DNA from: an uncultured Oscillospiraceae bacterium
Lineage (GTDB): Bacteria; Bacillota; Clostridia; Oscillospirales; Acutalibacteraceae
Assembly: GCA_905198295.1 (NCBI GenBank)
Contig: CAJKBW010000043.1
Span: forward strand, 1 to 25,284
Direction: 5' to 3'
DNA length: 25,284 bases
The notes beneath the pieces were generated by a model. That model worked only from the letters and a program-made list of their open reading frames with translations, ran no database searches and was not told the origin of the DNA. Of the stretch, positions 14,787 through 23,268 are shown one piece after another. Each line of letters begins with the position of its first letter. The first letter of the stretch is position 1. Both the position numbers and the translations under genes were made by a program.

Positions 14787-15680
14787 ATGCCTACCGCCAA
14801 ACGCTCCCGCGCGGCCATCGCCGCCTGGAGCATCGCCCTGATCGGCACCGTATTGCTGATCCTGTCCTCGATCATGCAGGAGACGGCTGCTGCAGCGGCA
14901 ATAAACTGGGCGTCCTGGCTGATCGTCAGGGGCGCCGCTTTGGCGGCGGGGCAGATCTCTCCTCATACGGAACAAATTATTCAGACACTTACGCCCGCGC
15001 TGCTGAGCGCAGCGGCATATGCCGCGCTGGCACTGGTTTTATGGCTGGCCGTTTCCCATTCTGGGCCGGGCCGGCATGCCAGTGCCGCGCTGACTGCCGC
15101 CGGCTGTACGCTGGTTGCCGTTGTTGCCGAACTGCTGCAGATTTTCACGCCCGGACGTCTGCCGCAGGTGTCCGACTGCCTGCTGTCCGCAGGCGCCGGT
15201 ATCGCCGTGGCTGCCTGCATCTGGCTGTATCAGTGGGCCGAACGGAAGCTTCCGCGTCTGGTCAACCGGGAAACCGTCAGCTATGTTTTTTTCGGCGCAG
15301 TGACCACCGTGGTCAACATTTTAAGCTATCAGGTCTTCTATCATACGCTTGGCATTCCGAATCTCATCAGCAATGCCCTCGCCTGGGTGCTTTCGGTGCT
15401 GGTGGCGTATATCGTCAACAAGCTGTTCGTTTTCCGGAGCAGCACCACAAGCATCCGCGCCCTGCTGCGCGAGTTCGGCCTGTTCGTTGCCGCGCGGCTG
15501 TTTTCCTTCGGCGTCGATGAGCTAGGCATGTGGCTCATGGTGGATGTGGCCCGTTTCAACACCGGTATTTCTAAACTTATCGTTAATGTTATTGTGGTGG
15601 TTCTGAACTACTTTTTCAGTAAGCGTATTATCTTCACCCGCAAAGACGGTTCGGCAACGGATCAGACGACAAATGCCTAG
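14787..15680 (+). CDS. VanZ-like and GtrA-like fusion membrane protein
   Basis: A 297-residue protein with about seven or eight hydrophobic segments. The first half (about 10-150) resembles VanZ, with the typical VVAELLQIFTPGRLPQVSD stretch before a helix. The second half (about 160-285) resembles GtrA: YVFFGAVTTVVN, then a helix, VNKLFVF, and four membrane segments. GtrA proteins are thought to move lipid-linked sugars or support glycosyltransferases. VanZ is linked to glycopeptide and lipoglycopeptide tolerance by an unclear mechanism. The start at 14787 follows AAGGGG by 9 bp; an upstream ATG at 14733 lies within the HAD gene. Next to LCP and DUF4015 genes, an envelope polysaccharide role is plausible. 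The reading frame is intact, so this is a true fusion. Confidence 0.83.
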   Translation: MPTAKRSRAAIAAWSIALIGTVLLILSSIMQETAAAAAINWASWLIVRGAALAAGQISPHTEQIIQTLTPALLSAAAYAALALVLWLAVSHSGPGRHASAALTAAGCTLVAVVAELLQIFTPGRLPQVSDCLLSAGAGIAVAACIWLYQWAERKLPRLVNRETVSYVFFGAVTTVVNILSYQVFYHTLGIPNLISNALAWVLSVLVAYIVNKLFVFRSSTTSIRALLREFGLFVAARLFSFGVDELGMWLMVDVARFNTGISKLIVNVIVVVLNYFFSKRIIFTRKDGSATDQTTNA

Positions 15681-15700
15681 AGAAAGGAATGTGACGGGGC

Positions 15701-16114
15701 ATGGCCTGCGTGATTGACGAGGGAGACTGCTCCATCCGTTACATTGCCCTGCCGGCAACCGTGCGCGCGATGACTGTCCGCGACGGTGACGGGCACTACA
15801 ATATTTACATCAATACCCAGCTTTCCGCCGAGCAGCAGCAGGATGCCCTTCTGCACGAGATGCAGCATCTGCTGCGGGATGATTTCGATTCCGCACGTAC
15901 CTTTGAGCAGGCCGAGGCTTACCGCGCCGCAGATGCGCCTCCCCCACCGAAAAAAGGACCTTCTCCGATTGTCCGGGAGGTGGCGGTGCCCCGTATCGAT
16001 ACGCTCGGCGGACTGCTGCGCTTTGTCGCTTCGCTGAGCGCCGGGAAACCTGGACGGCAGCCGCCAGCCAGGCGGGTAAATCTGGACATCACCGCGGACG
16101 AAAAACGAAAATAA
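15701..16114 (+). CDS. Small HExxH metallopeptidase, ImmA/IrrE-like
   Basis: A 137-residue protein with the zincin motif HEMQH at 52-56 (two His ligands and E53), preceded by a DALL helix. The region resembles ImmA/IrrE peptidases, which often cleave a partner repressor. No helix-turn-helix domain is attached, no repressor gene is next to it, and the rest is a Pro-rich and basic tail (about 77-137). Its own leader has AAAGGA 12 bp before the ATG. It follows the VanZ-GtrA gene by 20 bp, so it is probably the last gene of that run. It may be a self-standing regulator or the remains of one. Confidence 0.62.
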   Translation: MACVIDEGDCSIRYIALPATVRAMTVRDGDGHYNIYINTQLSAEQQQDALLHEMQHLLRDDFDSARTFEQAEAYRAADAPPPPKKGPSPIVREVAVPRIDTLGGLLRFVASLSAGKPGRQPPARRVNLDITADEKRK

Positions 16115-16252
16115 TAAGAAACGGTTCGCTTGCACAGGCAACCATCGTCAAAACTGCCTCCTTTGTTCACACCGAGGCCTGAAACGGCGTCGTATCGGCG
16201 CCCGCATTGTGTTCTGCATACCAGTGGCTGTCCTGTCATCCGCCCCCTCTCA

Positions 16253-16282
16253 AACCTCGCCATCAAGCGGGGTTTTGTATTT
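16253..16282 (+). terminator. Intrinsic terminator downstream of the HExxH gene
   Basis: AACCTCGC (16253-16260) pairs with GCGGGGTT (16267-16274), loop CATCAA, followed by TTGTATTT. It probably ends the gene run that begins at 11791. The 138 bp between the stop codon and this hairpin show nothing else. Confidence 0.65.
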
Positions 16283-16312
16283 GGTTTGGGATAAGATACC
16301 GCCTGTGATCGA

Positions 16313-16498
16313 TTGACAAATAAAAAGCAGCCGGCGGCTCATCGCAAATCGCCGACCGCAGGTCTGGCTGGGATGGCTGGAGATCGAAGGGCGGTGCAAA
16401 ACGTGCTTGGTCACGCGTCGGTATCGACCACGCAAAAGTACACGCAAGTGAACATTGATGAATGTCGCGCAAACATTTCGAAACTGAAATATAATTAA
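16313..16498 (+). pseudogene. C-terminal remnant of a tyrosine recombinase (integrase)
   Basis: The last 40 or so residues, from about 16379, read DRRAVQNVLGHASVSTT and then QKYTQV, the signature end of a phage/XerC-type integrase. The second catalytic His (H34 of this frame, in LGHAS) and the nucleophilic Tyr (Y43, in KYTQV) are kept. The catalytic Arg residues and the N-terminal DNA-binding domain are missing, and the preceding 20 or so codons look unrelated. It cannot be active. It lies where the GC-rich core ends and accessory genes begin, so it probably marks an old integration. Confidence 0.75.
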
Positions 16499-16502
16499 AA
16501 AC

Positions 16503-16540
16503 AGGCCGGGTACATCGCACTGATGGCCCGGCCTTTGTGT
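16503..16540 (+). terminator. Hairpin terminator after the integrase remnant
   Basis: AGGCCGGG (16503-16510) pairs with CCCGGCCT (16527-16534), followed by TTGTGT, 5 bp past the stop of the remnant. The T-run is short. Confidence 0.6.
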
Positions 16541-16633
16541 ATTCAGAGAAATACGCCTGTGCACAGTTTCATGCACAGTTAATAGGCAAACTTGAACTAT
16601 TTTGAACCTTTCTTCGGAATCTAAAAAAGACAA

Positions 16634-16673
16634 TAAAAAGCCCGCGAACCCAGTGTTTATGCGGGTTCGCGGG
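16634..16673 (-). terminator. Intrinsic terminator for the tyrosine phosphatase gene
   Basis: CCCGCGAACCC (16641-16651) pairs perfectly with GGGTTCGCGGG (16663-16673). On the minus strand the hairpin is followed by a CTTTTTATTG run, so it ends transcripts coming from the gene at 16709-17176. Confidence 0.85.
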
Positions 16674-16708
16674 GTGGGAAGCGTTGACAAAAAAGATATC
16701 CGGTAAAA

Positions 16709-17176
16709 TTATAAAAAACGTTCACCAGATTCTAAGCTCATCAGCAACCCCTGACAACCTTCCAGCACGTCGCGCCATGTACCCTCGAAATTCCCCGTAT
16801 ACCATGGGTCGGCCACTTCGCCGGGGCGGTCGGTGTAATCCATCAGCAAATGCATCTTGTCAGAAAAATCACCGCCGCAGATGCGATACATATTACGAAT
16901 ATTTGCTAGATCCATACCTATCAACAGATCAAATTTTTCATAATCAAGGGCATTCAACTGACGGGCCGTCTTTCCAGAGCAGTCAATGCTATGCTCGGAC
17001 AGCTTGCGCTGTGCCGGAGGATAGACCGGATGGCCGATTTCTTCTGTACTGGTAGCAGCAGAAGCGATCTCATATCGTCCTGAAAGCCCGGCCTTTCGTA
17101 CCAAGTCTTTCATCACAAACTCCGCCATTGGACTACGGCAGATGTTGCCGTGGCATATGAACAATATCTTTGTCAT
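16709..17176 (-). CDS. Low-molecular-weight protein-tyrosine phosphatase
   Basis: A 155-residue cytoplasmic phosphatase. The CX5R loop is CHGNICRS with nucleophile C8 and R14, and the general acid is D123 in DPWYTG. These features are complete, so the enzyme should be active. Relatives remove phosphate from tyrosine kinases that govern capsule or wall polymer synthesis, or act on arginine phosphate (YwlE-like). The residue after the loop's first Cys is His rather than the Thr typical of arginine phosphatases, which favours tyrosine specificity. It has its own promoter (17237-17209) and terminator (16673-16634), so it is monocistronic, and it is divergent from the large helicase gene. Confidence 0.92.
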   Translation of the reverse strand: MTKILFICHGNICRSPMAEFVMKDLVRKAGLSGRYEIASAATSTEEIGHPVYPPAQRKLSEHSIDCSGKTARQLNALDYEKFDLLIGMDLANIRNMYRICGGDFSDKMHLLMDYTDRPGEVADPWYTGNFEGTWRDVLEGCQGLLMSLESGERFL

Positions 17177-17208
17177 GCGGATACCCCATTATCGTGTTGT
17201 TCACTTAC

Positions 17209-17237
17209 ACTATAGCACAACTCTGCAAATTTGTCGA
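17209..17237 (-). promoter_or_regulatory. Promoter of the tyrosine phosphatase gene
   Basis: On the minus strand, TCGACA (17237-17232, five of six matches), a 17-bp spacer and TATAGT (17214-17209), with a TGC extension before the -10. Confidence 0.75.
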
Positions 17238-17321
17238 ATTACTTTCTTTCATTCTGAAATCGCTAAGAATATCTATTTTCCGACTAAAAAGTGAATAATC
17301 TCCCCATTTTTGCAGAATATG

Positions 17322-17330
17322 TGCTATACT
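17322..17330 (+). promoter_or_regulatory. Extended -10 promoter of the large helicase gene
   Basis: TGCTATACT at 17322-17330 is an extended -10 element, with a start near 17337, about 40 bp before the ATG. No good -35 is seen at 16-18 bp, which extended -10 promoters can tolerate. Confidence 0.55.
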
Positions 17331-17377
17331 GAAAAAAGATTTTATAGGATAACGGATATAGATAAGGAGTGCCGAGG

Positions 17378-20300
17378 ATGGACTCTCTGGTGACGATTAC
17401 AGGTTCCTACAGTCACAGCGTCAGCTTCGCTATGCAGCAGAATTATGTGCCGGTGATCCGCAGTCTGATCCTTCAAAATACCGGCGAACAGGATCTGGAG
17501 AATCTGACCCTCTCCATACGGGTTGAGCCGGCATTTGCACATGATTTTACCCGGCACATAGCCCGGATACCGGCCGGAGAAAAGCTGGAACTGGATGATC
17601 TGGCCCTGACCCTCTCTCCGATATTTCTTTATGAGCTGACGGAAAAAATGGTGGGTTCCCTTTTCATCACCGTATCCCGGGATGATACCGTGCTGGAATC
17701 GATCACGCAAACCATTGAGCTTTTGGCTTACGATCAGTGGAGCGGGACGCAGGTTATGCCCGAACTGCTCAGTGCGTTCGTAACGCCGAACCATCCCCGG
17801 ATTGCTCAGATTCTCGTGAAGGCGGGGCAGCAACTGGAAGCCTGGAGCGGTTCCCCCTCCTTCACCGCTTATCAGACACAGAATCCCAACGCTGTCCGGT
17901 TGCAGATGGCTGCCATTTACAGCGCTCTGCAAAGTGAAAACATCGCCTACTGTGTTCCGCCGGCCAGCTATGGACAAAGCGGGCAGCGGGTACGTTTATG
18001 TGACACCCTTCTGCAGCAAAAGCTGGGTACCTGCCTTGATCTGACGATGCTGTACGCCAGCTGTCTGGAACAAGCCGGTTTGCATCCGCTGCTTGTTTTG
18101 TTAAAGCAGCACGCTTTTGTCGGCTGCTGGCTGGAGGAATGCTGCTTTCCGGAATGTGTACAGGATGATCTGAGCCTGCTCACAAAACGGATCGCCGAGG
18201 GGATCAACGAGATTGCAGTGGTGGAATGCACCGCCTTTGTGGCGGGGAAATCCATCTCCTTTGACGATGCGGCAAAGGCGGCGGAAAACGCCCTGGCAGA
18301 TCCCGACGATTTTGAATTATGCGTGGACGTAAAGCGCTGCCGTGGCGGCGGGCTTTGCCCGATTCCTCTGCGGCAGTATAAAGAGAACGGCGAGCTGTGT
18401 GCCCTGACCGAGGAAGATTTGCGGCCGGCCAGGACAATAGAGGATGCCGGCCGGCCGCAGGAACTGGAGCTGGCGGGAAAGCTCACACATGTGGATCACA
18501 TCCCCACTACCCGCCAGAAAATCTGGGAGAGAAAGCTGCTGGATCTAAGCTTGCGCAATACCCTGCTGAATTTTCGCGTTACCAGGAACGCCATCCAGCT
18601 GATTACGTATCAGTTATCCCCTCTGGAGGACGCCTTGTCCGGCGGCCAGGAATTTCAGATGATGGCGCGACCCAAGGACTTCGACAACAGCCTGCGCAGC
18701 AACAAGATTTACGAGGTGCGGAATCAGCAGGATCTTCTCCGGCATCTCACGGAAACCGAATTTGCCAATCGCCGCCTGCGTACCTTCCTGGATGAAAACG
18801 AGATGGCCGCACGGGTGGTGGGCCTGTATCGGTCCGCGCGTATGAGCATGGAGGAAAACGGCGTCAACACCCTGTATATCGCGCTGGGCTTTTTGAAATG
18901 GTACGAAACCGATGTCAGCCAGAAGGAGCGGTATGCGCCGCTGGTGCTGCTGCCTATCGACATCATCCGGAAATCCGCTCAGAAGGGCTACGTCATCCGC
19001 GTCCGTGACGAAGAACCGCAGATGAACATCACCCTGCTGGAAATGCTGCGGGCGGACTTTGGACTGACAATCAGCGGGTTAGATCCTCTTCCCATGGATG
19101 AGAGCGGCGTAGATCTGAAAAGAGTTTTCCATATCATGCGGCAGGCGGTTATGAACTTTCCGCGCTGGGACGTGGAAGAACTGGCCTTTGTCGGCTTGTT
19201 CTCCTTCAGTCAGTTCATTATGTGGAACGACATCCGCAACCGCAGCGAAGACCTGAAACGCAGTCCGGTGGTAGCAAGCCTGCTGTGCGGCAAAATGGAA
19301 TGGGAACCGGACAGCGATTTCCCGCCTCCCGACCGGCTGGATGAGGAATTTTCCCCGGCAGACATTGCCCTGCCCATCAGCGCCGACTCTTCTCAGCTTT
19401 CCGCTATCTGCGCGGCGGGGAAGGAAAACAGTTTTGTTCTTCATGGCCCTCCCGGCACCGGCAAATCCCAGACGATCACCAATATGATTGCCAACGCCCT
19501 TTTTCAGGGTAAGTCGGTATTGTTTATTGCGGAGAAAATGGCGGCTCTTTCTGTGGTGCAAAAGCGGCTGGCCTCCATCGGCCTCGATCCCTTCTGTTTG
19601 GAGCTGCACTCCAATCGCGCCAAGAAAAAGGATGTGCTGGAACAGCTGGATGCGGCATTGTCTGTAGGACGTCAGGCTTCACCGGAAAACTACGCTCTGC
19701 AAGCGCAGCGGCTGGCGGAATCCCGGCAGGAATTGAACGCTTTTGTCCGGGAACTCCATGCCGTCCGTCCCTACGGCCTCACCTTGTATGATGCTATTGC
19801 CCGTTATGAACAGCTGCGGGACGCTGCCGATGTTCTCAGTATCCCTACCTCGTATATAAACGATTTAACGGATGAGCGGCGGCTGCGAATTCTGGATCTG
19901 CTGGAACAGCTCAGGGTGACGGTTTCCACCTGCAAAGGCGTGAATAACCATCCACTCAAGGCACTTCAGCCGGAAGCGTATTCGCCTGTCCTGAAAGAGA
20001 ACCTCACCTCCATGATACCGGTTTATCGTCAGGCGCTCACCGCTTTGCGGGTCGATTTAACCGCTTTTTCCCGGAATACCGGTCTGGAATTTACCTATAC
20101 GGCGCCGCATATCCGGGCAGCGAAAAAGCTATACGCTTTTCTTCGCGAAGCTCCATCCATTCCGGAATCCCTTTTCCTGTATACGGATGTGCCTGGATTG
20201 CGCGGGTCGGTGATCACCGCCGTCTCTCATGGACGGGAAGCGGCCGGGATTCGGAAGAATCTGGAAACGGTGTTTGAGCCGGCGGTTTTTACCGAACCGG

Positions 20301-23236
20301 ATGTTTCAGCGCTCCTGCGGGAGTGGAAGGTGGCGGATGCCTCCTGGTTTCTTTCCAAAGCGATGGGACAGGGAAAAATACGCAAGCTGCTGCAAAGCTA
20401 TGCGCTTGAGCCCAAGACCTATGATAAAAAGCAGACCGGCGTTTATCTTGAACAGCTGGCCGCTTTCCGGCAGCATCTTCAGGCTGCGCAGGAACAGGCC
20501 GCGCAGCTTCAGTCTCTGTTCAGTTCACTATGGAAACCGGACGGCACAGCAGACGACTGGAACCGGTTGGAGACCGTCTACCAGGCAGCTGTGACGCTGC
20601 TTGAACTTGTTTCTGAACTGGATGTACAGCAGCCATCGGCAGCCAGGCAGGCTCTGATTCAGCATCAGGCGTTGCGGACAGCGGAATTCTGTGCCCGTCA
20701 TACCGCTGCTCTCACCTCTCTGGAAAAGCATGTGGATGAATGGACGCAGACTGAGAGCAATCTGTCCGGGACGGGCGGCATTGACTTTTCTGCCCTGCAG
20801 GAGGCGGAGGACGACTGGCTCTCGCAGGGCGAAAGGCTGGCTGTCCTGTGGGAAACCCATTTGGAGGACCTGCGGGACTATTGCAGTTATCTCTCTGTGC
20901 GCCGGCAGTTATGTGCGGAAAGTCTGGCGGAAATCCCTGCCTCACTGGAACAGGGTACCCTGAACGCCGACACCGTTGTGGCCGTGGCGCAGAAAGCGCT
21001 GTATCGTGCCTGCATTCTCTGGACAGTGGAGCGGGAGCCGGTGCTCTCCGGCTTCAACGGCACGGTGTTTGAGCAGCGAATCGCCCATTACAAGGAACTG
21101 GCAGCTCAGTTTGAACAGCTTTCCCGTGAGGAACTGGTTGCCCGGCTTTCCGCGAAGGTTCCCACTACCTCCGCCAGCTTTGCTGCCTCATCGGAAATGG
21201 GCATCCTGCAAAAGGCGATTCGCAGCGGCGGACGGATGCTGTCTATCCGTAAGCTGTTCGACAGCATCCCCACCCTGCTGCGGCGGCTGTCCCCCTGTAT
21301 GCTGATGAGCCCCATTTCGGTGGCACAGTATATTGATCCGTCCTACCCGCCATTTGATTTGGTTATCTTCGATGAGGCTTCTCAGCTTCCCACCTGTGAG
21401 GCGGTGGGGGCCATTGCCCGAGGCAAGCACGTCATTGTGGTGGGTGATCCCAAACAACTGCCGCCCACCAGCTTTTTCAATACCAATCAGGTGGATGAGG
21501 ACAACTATGATCAGGAAGATCTGGAAAGCATACTGGACGACTGTCTGGCGCTGAGTATGCCGCAGCAGCACCTGTTGTGGCATTACCGCTCCCGCCATGA
21601 AAGCCTGATCGCTTTCAGCAACCGTCAGTATTACGACAATGGCCTTTACACCTTCCCCTCGCCAAACGACCTGGAATCCAAGGTGCAGCTTGTGCCGGTT
21701 GACGGATATTATGACAGAGGAAAGACCAAGCAGAACCGGGCGGAGGCCGAGGCGGTTGTGGCGGAAATTCTGCGCCGCCTGCGCGATCCCGTACTGCGTA
21801 CCCACAGCATCGGTGTGGTAACCTTCAGCGCCGTCCAGCAAAATCTAATTGCTGATCTGTTGGAAAAGGCTTTTGCAGAGGAACCGGCACTGGATGAATG
21901 GAACACTGCCATGGAAGAACCGCTGTTTATCAAGAACCTGGAAAATGTTCAGGGGGACGAGCGGGACTGCATCCTCTTTTCCGTGGGCTACGGCCCCGAT
22001 CAGCAGGGAAATGTGGCGCTGAATTTCGGCCCGCTCAACCGCGACGGCGGCTGGCGGCGGCTCAACGTGGCCGTTTCCCGCGCCCGGCAGGAGATGCTGG
22101 TGTTTTCCGTTCTGCAGCCGGATCAGATTGATTTGTCCCGCACCCGTGCGGACGGCGTTGCCGGATTAAAGGCATTTTTGCAGTTTGCCAAGAACGGAAA
22201 AGGCGCGTTACCGCTGAAAGAAGGACAGCGAAGCGCTGCTACGGATGCTTTGGCGGATACCATTGCCGAAGCGTTGCGAAAGCAAGGCTACACGGTACAT
22301 ACCCATATCGGCTGCTCCGCCTATCAGGTGGATATCGGCGTGGTGCATCCGGAGCATCCGGAACGGTATCTTCTGGGGATTCTGTGCGATGGCAGCCAGT
22401 ACCGGCAGGCGGGGACCTCCCGTGACCGCAATTTGCTTCAGGTCAGTGTCCTTTGCTCTCTCGGCTGGCGCATCCACCGTGTTTGGTGTCTGGACTGGTG
22501 GGAAAATCCTGAAAAGGAACGGAAAAAAATTGAGGAAGCCATTCGCCGTGCTTTAGAGGAACCGAAAACGTCCGTCGTATCCGCAGAACCGCCTGTCGTT
22601 ACAGAAAAGGTCGCCGTCAAACCATCCACGATGGCAACGGAAGTTTCCGCTACTTATCCGGCAGATGCACCGGGGCTTCCCGTTTATGAACGCTGTGTAT
22701 TGACGGCCCATGGCATGGACAGCGAGGCCTTTTATGAGCCTGCGAACAATCGCCTGATCCTGTCCCAACTGATTCAGGTAGTGCAAAAAGAAGCGCCCAT
22801 CAGCCGGACGCTTCTTTGCAGGCGGGTGCTGGAAACCTGGGGGATGACGCGCATAGGTGCGCGGATCGATCGGCGCTTTGAGGAATTGCTGGCTTCTTTG
22901 CGGTTCCCCCGGACGAGAGCCGGGGATCGGCTCTTTTTCTGGGATGTGACACAGGATCCGCTGGTATACGATGAGGTCCGCATACCGGGGCAGGACGATT
23001 ACCGCCGGAATCTGGAGGAAATTGCACCGGAGGAGCTGGCCGCCGCCGTTCGGGTGGTGCTGGAACAGCAGATCGGTCTCAGCGAAGAGGATCTGCGTCG
23101 CGAGGTCACCCGTCTGCTGGGCTTTGCCCGCACAACGGAAGCCATGCTTCCGGCGCTGTCCGCCGGTTTGGAAACAGCCGTAAAGTGTGGTATCGCCCGC
23201 AGGGAAGGTGATCGGATTGTGTTGGCAGAAAAGTAA
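17378..23236 (+). CDS. DUF4011 / SF1 helicase / REase-fold nuclease / DUF3320 protein
   Basis: A 1,952-residue protein. AAGGAG lies 8 bp before the ATG; a GTG at 17369 overlaps this SD. Domains, from motifs: an N-terminal beta region (1-110); a transglutaminase-like fold around GTCLDL (C219) and KQHAF (H245); DUF4011, with KLLDLSLRNTLLNF near 385-400; the first helicase part with HGPPGTGKS (K696); a long helical insertion (about 750-1290); the second helicase part with FDEAS (D1332), GDPKQLPPTS, WHYRSRH and NVAVSRAR; a PD-(D/E)xK-like MTES_1575 nuclease with VDIGV (D1652), ILCDG (D1671) and RVWCLDWW; and DUF3320 near the C-terminus. The nuclease acidic residue before CDG is Leu here. Similar helicase-nuclease proteins are reported as antiphage defence. 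Its substrate is unproven. Confidence 0.9.
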   Translation: MDSLVTITGSYSHSVSFAMQQNYVPVIRSLILQNTGEQDLENLTLSIRVEPAFAHDFTRHIARIPAGEKLELDDLALTLSPIFLYELTEKMVGSLFITVSRDDTVLESITQTIELLAYDQWSGTQVMPELLSAFVTPNHPRIAQILVKAGQQLEAWSGSPSFTAYQTQNPNAVRLQMAAIYSALQSENIAYCVPPASYGQSGQRVRLCDTLLQQKLGTCLDLTMLYASCLEQAGLHPLLVLLKQHAFVGCWLEECCFPECVQDDLSLLTKRIAEGINEIAVVECTAFVAGKSISFDDAAKAAENALADPDDFELCVDVKRCRGGGLCPIPLRQYKENGELCALTEEDLRPARTIEDAGRPQELELAGKLTHVDHIPTTRQKIWERKLLDLSLRNTLLNFRVTRNAIQLITYQLSPLEDALSGGQEFQMMARPKDFDNSLRSNKIYEVRNQQDLLRHLTETEFANRRLRTFLDENEMAARVVGLYRSARMSMEENGVNTLYIALGFLKWYETDVSQKERYAPLVLLPIDIIRKSAQKGYVIRVRDEEPQMNITLLEMLRADFGLTISGLDPLPMDESGVDLKRVFHIMRQAVMNFPRWDVEELAFVGLFSFSQFIMWNDIRNRSEDLKRSPVVASLLCGKMEWEPDSDFPPPDRLDEEFSPADIALPISADSSQLSAICAAGKENSFVLHGPPGTGKSQTITNMIANALFQGKSVLFIAEKMAALSVVQKRLASIGLDPFCLELHSNRAKKKDVLEQLDAALSVGRQASPENYALQAQRLAESRQELNAFVRELHAVRPYGLTLYDAIARYEQLRDAADVLSIPTSYINDLTDERRLRILDLLEQLRVTVSTCKGVNNHPLKALQPEAYSPVLKENLTSMIPVYRQALTALRVDLTAFSRNTGLEFTYTAPHIRAAKKLYAFLREAPSIPESLFLYTDVPGLRGSVITAVSHGREAAGIRKNLETVFEPAVFTEPDVSALLREWKVADASWFLSKAMGQGKIRKLLQSYALEPKTYDKKQTGVYLEQLAAFRQHLQAAQEQAAQLQSLFSSLWKPDGTADDWNRLETVYQAAVTLLELVSELDVQQPSAARQALIQHQALRTAEFCARHTAALTSLEKHVDEWTQTESNLSGTGGIDFSALQEAEDDWLSQGERLAVLWETHLEDLRDYCSYLSVRRQLCAESLAEIPASLEQGTLNADTVVAVAQKALYRACILWTVEREPVLSGFNGTVFEQRIAHYKELAAQFEQLSREELVARLSAKVPTTSASFAASSEMGILQKAIRSGGRMLSIRKLFDSIPTLLRRLSPCMLMSPISVAQYIDPSYPPFDLVIFDEASQLPTCEAVGAIARGKHVIVVGDPKQLPPTSFFNTNQVDEDNYDQEDLESILDDCLALSMPQQHLLWHYRSRHESLIAFSNRQYYDNGLYTFPSPNDLESKVQLVPVDGYYDRGKTKQNRAEAEAVVAEILRRLRDPVLRTHSIGVVTFSAVQQNLIADLLEKAFAEEPALDEWNTAMEEPLFIKNLENVQGDERDCILFSVGYGPDQQGNVALNFGPLNRDGGWRRLNVAVSRARQEMLVFSVLQPDQIDLSRTRADGVAGLKAFLQFAKNGKGALPLKEGQRSAATDALADTIAEALRKQGYTVHTHIGCSAYQVDIGVVHPEHPERYLLGILCDGSQYRQAGTSRDRNLLQVSVLCSLGWRIHRVWCLDWWENPEKERKKIEEAIRRALEEPKTSVVSAEPPVVTEKVAVKPSTMATEVSATYPADAPGLPVYERCVLTAHGMDSEAFYEPANNRLILSQLIQVVQKEAPISRTLLCRRVLETWGMTRIGARIDRRFEELLASLRFPRTRAGDRLFFWDVTQDPLVYDEVRIPGQDDYRRNLEEIAPEELAAAVRVVLEQQIGLSEEDLRREVTRLLGFARTTEAMLPALSAGLETAVKCGIARREGDRIVLAEK

Positions 23237-23268
23237 AAGCTATCTACAATAAGGGCGGGGATAAAGCT

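Noticed and set aside
16709..17176. Arsenate reductase (ArsC) instead of a tyrosine phosphatase
   Set aside because: The CHGNICRS loop and the DPW general-acid motif are of the phosphatase type, and the additional redox cysteines of ArsC are not visible.
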